Part shown: positions 22,643 to 25,012 of the stretch, piece after piece
Layout: every line of letters starts with the position of its first letter
Numbering within the stretch: the first letter of the stretch is position 1
Assembly: GCA_964649385.1 (NCBI GenBank)
Contig: CAZYRA010000009.1
Location: 1 to 25,012, forward strand
Direction of reading: 5' to 3'
Source of the DNA: UBA5760 sp964649385
GTDB lineage: Bacteria; Chloroflexota; Dehalococcoidia; Dehalococcoidales; UBA5760
Length of the DNA stretch: 25,012 nucleotides
Position numbers and translations under genes: made by a program
The notes under the pieces: model-generated
Database searches by the model: none
Seen by the model: only the letters and a program-made list of their open reading frames with translations
What the model was told of the DNA's origin: nothing

Positions 22643-23206
22643 TCACTCGCACCTAAATGTGTCCAAATAAGCCATTAGGTTTGCTATAGCTTTTTCACGA
22701 TTGTTGACAGTACTATTAGTGTAGTAGAAAACAAAACATCGTTGACTATCCTCAGAGTACAAACCACCAGTAACGCCATGCAACGTGCCACCTGAATCTG
22801 ATGTAACAGTGAAAGCCCGATAAATGAGATGATACCCTGACCTAGTGTCCTCATTCCAGTGACTGACCTCTTTCAAATCTGGGTCTGTAACAAACAAGTC
22901 TATGCGTTCCTCTAGAAACGAGTACGGCTCTTCATCGGGTTCTGCCTCCAACCAAAGAATGCCGAATGAGTTAATCCCCTCTGCTTGAGTCCGTACTACG
23001 ACCGAGCCCTCTTGATAGGAATTGTCACCTTCAAGTGACCCCGTTTCCAAAAGCACGAAGTCACTAGGATACTCAAAAGAGAAGCCATAATTTGAAAAAG
23101 TTTGTGGTTCAGGAGACACAGTGCCATTCTGTACAGTGCAAGAGCAAACTACCAGTAGTCCAACTAAGCTTACACCTGCTAGAGATAATGTTACCCAACG
23201 TTTCAT
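22643..23206 (-). CDS. Lipoprotein with PsbP/Mog1-like domain
   Basis: The 187-residue product starts MKRW, has a hydrophobic core (about 6-20) and a good lipobox, VCSC, with the lipid-modified cysteine at C23. After a short linker the sequence FSNYGFSFEYPSDFVLLE begins a domain typical of PsbP-like/DUF1795 proteins, a small beta-sheet fold found in many bacterial lipoproteins. The remainder alternates strands and short helices and ends LMAYLDTFRCE, consistent with that fold. It would be anchored on the outer face of the cytoplasmic membrane. Its function is unknown. It points away from the PIN-domain gene and is bracketed with it by the two 53-bp repeats. Confidence 0.8.
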   Translation of the reverse strand: MKRWVTLSLAGVSLVGLLVVCSCTVQNGTVSPEPQTFSNYGFSFEYPSDFVLLETGSLEGDNSYQEGSVVVRTQAEGINSFGILWLEAEPDEEPYSFLEERIDLFVTDPDLKEVSHWNEDTRSGYHLIYRAFTVTSDSGGTLHGVTGGLYSEDSQRCFVFYYTNSTVNNREKAIANLMAYLDTFRCE

Positions 23207-23450
23207 CTTCTGCTATCCTACTGCCATTCCATCATGCTCTTGGAGGCTAAAAAGCAAAGAAGCACAAATAGTGCCTTACTTTACTCATAAGTCAACTGCC
23301 TGAACTTTGCCTCCATTAGAATTATTCTGTACCTGGATTCTATCCCCCTCAGTAGTGGGTGTCAATGGCAGTGTGGTTACCTTTGCTCTAGTGTTCATGC
23401 TCCACTCTTCAAATAAGGCAGTAGTATAGATTATACAAACCACTCTCCGA

Positions 23451-23479
23451 TTGACACTTCTTAAGCAAGGCAGTAGAAT
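23451..23479 (+). promoter_or_regulatory. Near-consensus promoter for the PIN-domain gene
   Basis: A perfect TTGACA (23451-23456) and TAGAAT (23474-23479, five of six) are separated by 17 bases, one of the best promoters in the window. The start would be near 23486, directly before assembly gap 2, so the true leader length is unknown. The 10-base word AAGGCAGTAG occurs at 23415-23424 and again at 23467-23476, the second copy overlapping the -10. It could be a repeated regulatory site. Confidence 0.65.
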
Positions 23480-23499
23480 CTGTATACTTCGGTCAATAG

Positions 23500-23599
23500 N
23501 NNNNNNNNNNNNNNNNNNNNNNNNNNNNNNNNNNNNNNNNNNNNNNNNNNNNNNNNNNNNNNNNNNNNNNNNNNNNNNNNNNNNNNNNNNNNNNNNNNN
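23500..23599. other. Assembly gap 2 (100 N) flanked by an identical 11-base word
   Basis: Exactly 100 N bases. TCGGTCAATAG stands immediately left (23489-23499) and again immediately right (23600-23610). Either the two contig ends overlap and the gap is artificial, or a short tandem repeat was not resolved. The gap lies in the leader between the promoter and the PIN-domain start, inside a 418-base stretch (23207-23624) with no other gene. Confidence 0.95.
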
Positions 23600-23624
23600 T
23601 CGGTCAATAGAAGGTAGCAAAGAT

Positions 23625-24734
23625 ATGAGTCCATCTATCTGCATAGTCTTAGATACTTCAGTTCTGTATGACGATTACAAACTTGGACGAGCTCCACTCC
23701 GAGAGCTTCTGAATATTGCGAAATTGTGTAGTGCGCATGTGATATTACCGAAAGTTGTGTTTGATGAACAAGTGAACCATTTTAAATGGGAGTACCAGAA
23801 TTCAGTTAGTAAGATAAAAAATGCAATCAAGAAGTTAAGGGAGCTCCCCCTAGTTGATAATGTTTATTCTAGTACTCCTGCTATCAGTGGTTCCTATGAA
23901 GAATTCTTGCAGCATACAGCACAAGAACACGATATTCAAATAGCTGATTATCCGAGTGTTAGCCATGAGGATGTTCTAAAAAGGACGCTCAATAAACGCA
24001 AACCATTTGGTGATAAAGATAAAGGCTATAAAGATACTTTAATATGGGAAACAATATTGGAGTTGCTATCTAATCGCTGTGAAAGAGTTGTATTCATAGT
24101 AGCAAACCATACAGATTTTGCTGGATTACCAGCAGGGTCTTTGCACAGTGATTTGATTAAGGATTTAGGGGATCACGGGTTTACAGATGGTAGTGTAGCG
24201 TTAAAGCTGTCAATTAAGGAGGCTTCAAATTATCTTCGTGAGGTGGGCGGACTTAATGCAGCTAGTTTAATAGAATTAATAGCTGAACAGATCAAGGATA
24301 GTGTTGATTTCGATGACTTACTAACGGAGCATAGTAATGATATTGTTGAGTGCATAGAAACTGATTCAGGAGATATCCTAATTGGTGAAGGTGCTGATGA
24401 ACCATCATTTCTTTGGAATGTTGAAGAAGCTGAGATAGAAATAGAGACTACTGAAGTAGTGGAAAATGGAGAAGTAGTGGTATATGCCAGCGCCGAATTT
24501 GAAAATGAGTTAATGTATTGGATGTTTCTTTCTTCATACTATACCAACGTGGATTATCTTGAGGTAGTTGGCATAACTCCTTGCGAGACAGATGAGAAGA
24601 TAGATTCAGCTTGGGTTAGTGGAAATATGGTGTTGTCACTACATTTTAGCTTTGTATATAATCCTAGTAATCAACAAGTATCTGGCTTTGAAGCACTGCG
24701 CATCTACCGCGTTGATTTGGGCGCAGAGAACTGA
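23625..24734 (+). CDS. PIN-domain nuclease-like protein (DUF4935 type) with C-terminal extension
   Basis: With the start at ATG 23625 (AAGG upstream) the protein has 369 residues. The N-terminal half is a PIN domain. Acidic site candidates are D10 (IVLDTSVLYDD), E48 (PKVVFDEQVNHF), D137 in PFGDKDKGYKDTLIWETIL, and D164 (VANHTDFAG). The middle motif and the final HTDF are typical of DUF4935. PIN domains of this type are thought to cut RNA in a metal-dependent way and occur in toxin and defence-related settings. Residues from about 230 onward form an acidic linker, then a strand-rich domain (IEIETTEVV, VVVYASAEF, VLSLHFSFVY) I do not recognise, possibly a sensor. No antitoxin-like small gene is adjacent. 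The frame also reads through the gap upstream, but that is meaningless. Confidence 0.88.
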   Translation: MSPSICIVLDTSVLYDDYKLGRAPLRELLNIAKLCSAHVILPKVVFDEQVNHFKWEYQNSVSKIKNAIKKLRELPLVDNVYSSTPAISGSYEEFLQHTAQEHDIQIADYPSVSHEDVLKRTLNKRKPFGDKDKGYKDTLIWETILELLSNRCERVVFIVANHTDFAGLPAGSLHSDLIKDLGDHGFTDGSVALKLSIKEASNYLREVGGLNAASLIELIAEQIKDSVDFDDLLTEHSNDIVECIETDSGDILIGEGADEPSFLWNVEEAEIEIETTEVVENGEVVVYASAEFENELMYWMFLSSYYTNVDYLEVVGITPCETDEKIDSAWVSGNMVLSLHFSFVYNPSNQQVSGFEALRIYRVDLGAEN

Positions 24735-24824
24735 GCAGAGCTAACTATAACCCTATGTCGTTCATCTGGATAAATCTTTTGTGAGTATTGACTGTATAAC
24801 TCTAGAATATTTAACACTAACTAT

Positions 24825-24877
24825 AATTTTTCTACGAGACCAACTTCGGGTATCTAGGCTTCAGTAAAACCAGTGCC
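24825..24877 (+). repeat. 53-bp direct repeat, copy 2
   Basis: It begins AATTTTTCTACGAGACCAAC and ends CCAGTGCC. Eight mismatches separate it from copy 1 (22542-22594), with no indels. It lies 90 bases after the stop of the PIN-domain gene. On the minus strand both copies read YPKLVS followed by TAG, so the repeat may be the tail of a coding sequence. Confidence 0.8.
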
Positions 24878-25011
24878 CCAGGGGATACCCTCCCCATCAA
24901 TAGCTGATAAGAGTAGATAGGGGAACTATTGGCTATAGAATCAGATATTCCCTCTTGCTTACCAATCCTTCCTTTGATGCTTACCAGTTTAGCTATGCAC
25001 AACGGATTGCT
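24832..25011 (-). CDS. Possible 3' end of a minus-strand gene entering from the right edge
   Basis: A minus-strand frame is open from the window edge to TAG at 24832-24834, 59 codons, ending KPRYPKLVS. No family is recognisable. The same final residues can be read in repeat copy 1, where an in-frame TGA interrupts the frame further upstream, which would fit a decayed duplicate of this gene end. The frame is too short to be sure it is coding. The rest of 24735-24824, between the PIN gene and this frame, shows nothing else. Confidence 0.25.
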   Translation of the reverse strand, partial: SNPLCIAKLVSIKGRIGKQEGISDSIANSSPIYSYQLLMGRVSPGALVLLKPRYPKLVS

Positions 25012-25012
25012 A

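Noticed and set aside
23489..23610. CRISPR-like repeat at gap 2
   Set aside because: Only one 11-base word on each side of an N run, with no array of regular repeats and spacers and no cas genes nearby.
23285..23644. Minus-strand frame running through assembly gap 2
   Set aside because: It is open only because N bases contain no stop. The two sides cannot be assumed to be in the same frame.

Overview
The window looks like a scaffold from an uncultured anaerobic bacterium, most likely a member of the Chloroflexota close to Dehalococcoidia. I infer this from the gene set: a transketolase split into two adjacent genes, a GuaB3-type IMP dehydrogenase-like protein without CBS domains, a TreT-type trehalose glycosyltransferase, an S-box (SAM-I) riboswitch in front of metK, oxygen-sensitive Fe-S proteins, and frequent TTG/GTG starts. 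No rRNA or tRNA gene is present to prove it. Two 100-base N runs mark assembly gaps of unknown size.

Positions 1-18525 are a dense housekeeping region with about 50% G+C in the lines I counted. The left block (1-5395, minus strand) reads from right to left: a DksA/TraR zinc-finger protein, lipoprotein signal peptidase (lspA), an RluD-family pseudouridine synthase, glutamyl-tRNA synthetase (gltX), then three cysteine-rich proteins in a tight run (an iron-sulfur flavoprotein, a DUF3795-like protein and a radical SAM protein cut by the window edge). The next block (5670-9143, plus) has an endonuclease IV-like TIM barrel, the membrane AAA protease ftsH (C-terminal tail interrupted by gap 1) and moaE. 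Facing it is a minus-strand block (9160-13073): rsmI, a 65-residue zinc-ribbon protein, metG and a long-chain polyprenyl diphosphate synthase. Then follow guaB3 and treT (plus), a minus-strand gene of unknown function with an apparently leaderless GTG start, and the two transketolase halves (plus).

From about 18600 to the right edge the character changes. A SAM-I riboswitch with an intrinsic terminator controls metK, whose codons are clearly more A+T-rich than those of the housekeeping block. Downstream on the same strand come four unrecognised genes in a tight run: two small proteins coupled by a TTGA start/stop overlap, a probable lipoprotein, and a membrane protein with a coiled-coil-like tail. 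Next come a minus-strand PsbP-like lipoprotein and a DUF4935-type PIN-domain nuclease with a strong promoter just in front of gap 2. The last two genes are bracketed by two 53-bp direct repeats (45 of 53 identical). This right third reads as accessory or transferred DNA.

The points most worth a second look are the riboswitch-metK cassette with its orphan downstream genes, the repeat-bracketed PIN gene, the apparently leaderless gene at 16552, and the three-gene Fe-S run at the left edge. I do not see a complete known defence system, CRISPR array, transposase or integrase.
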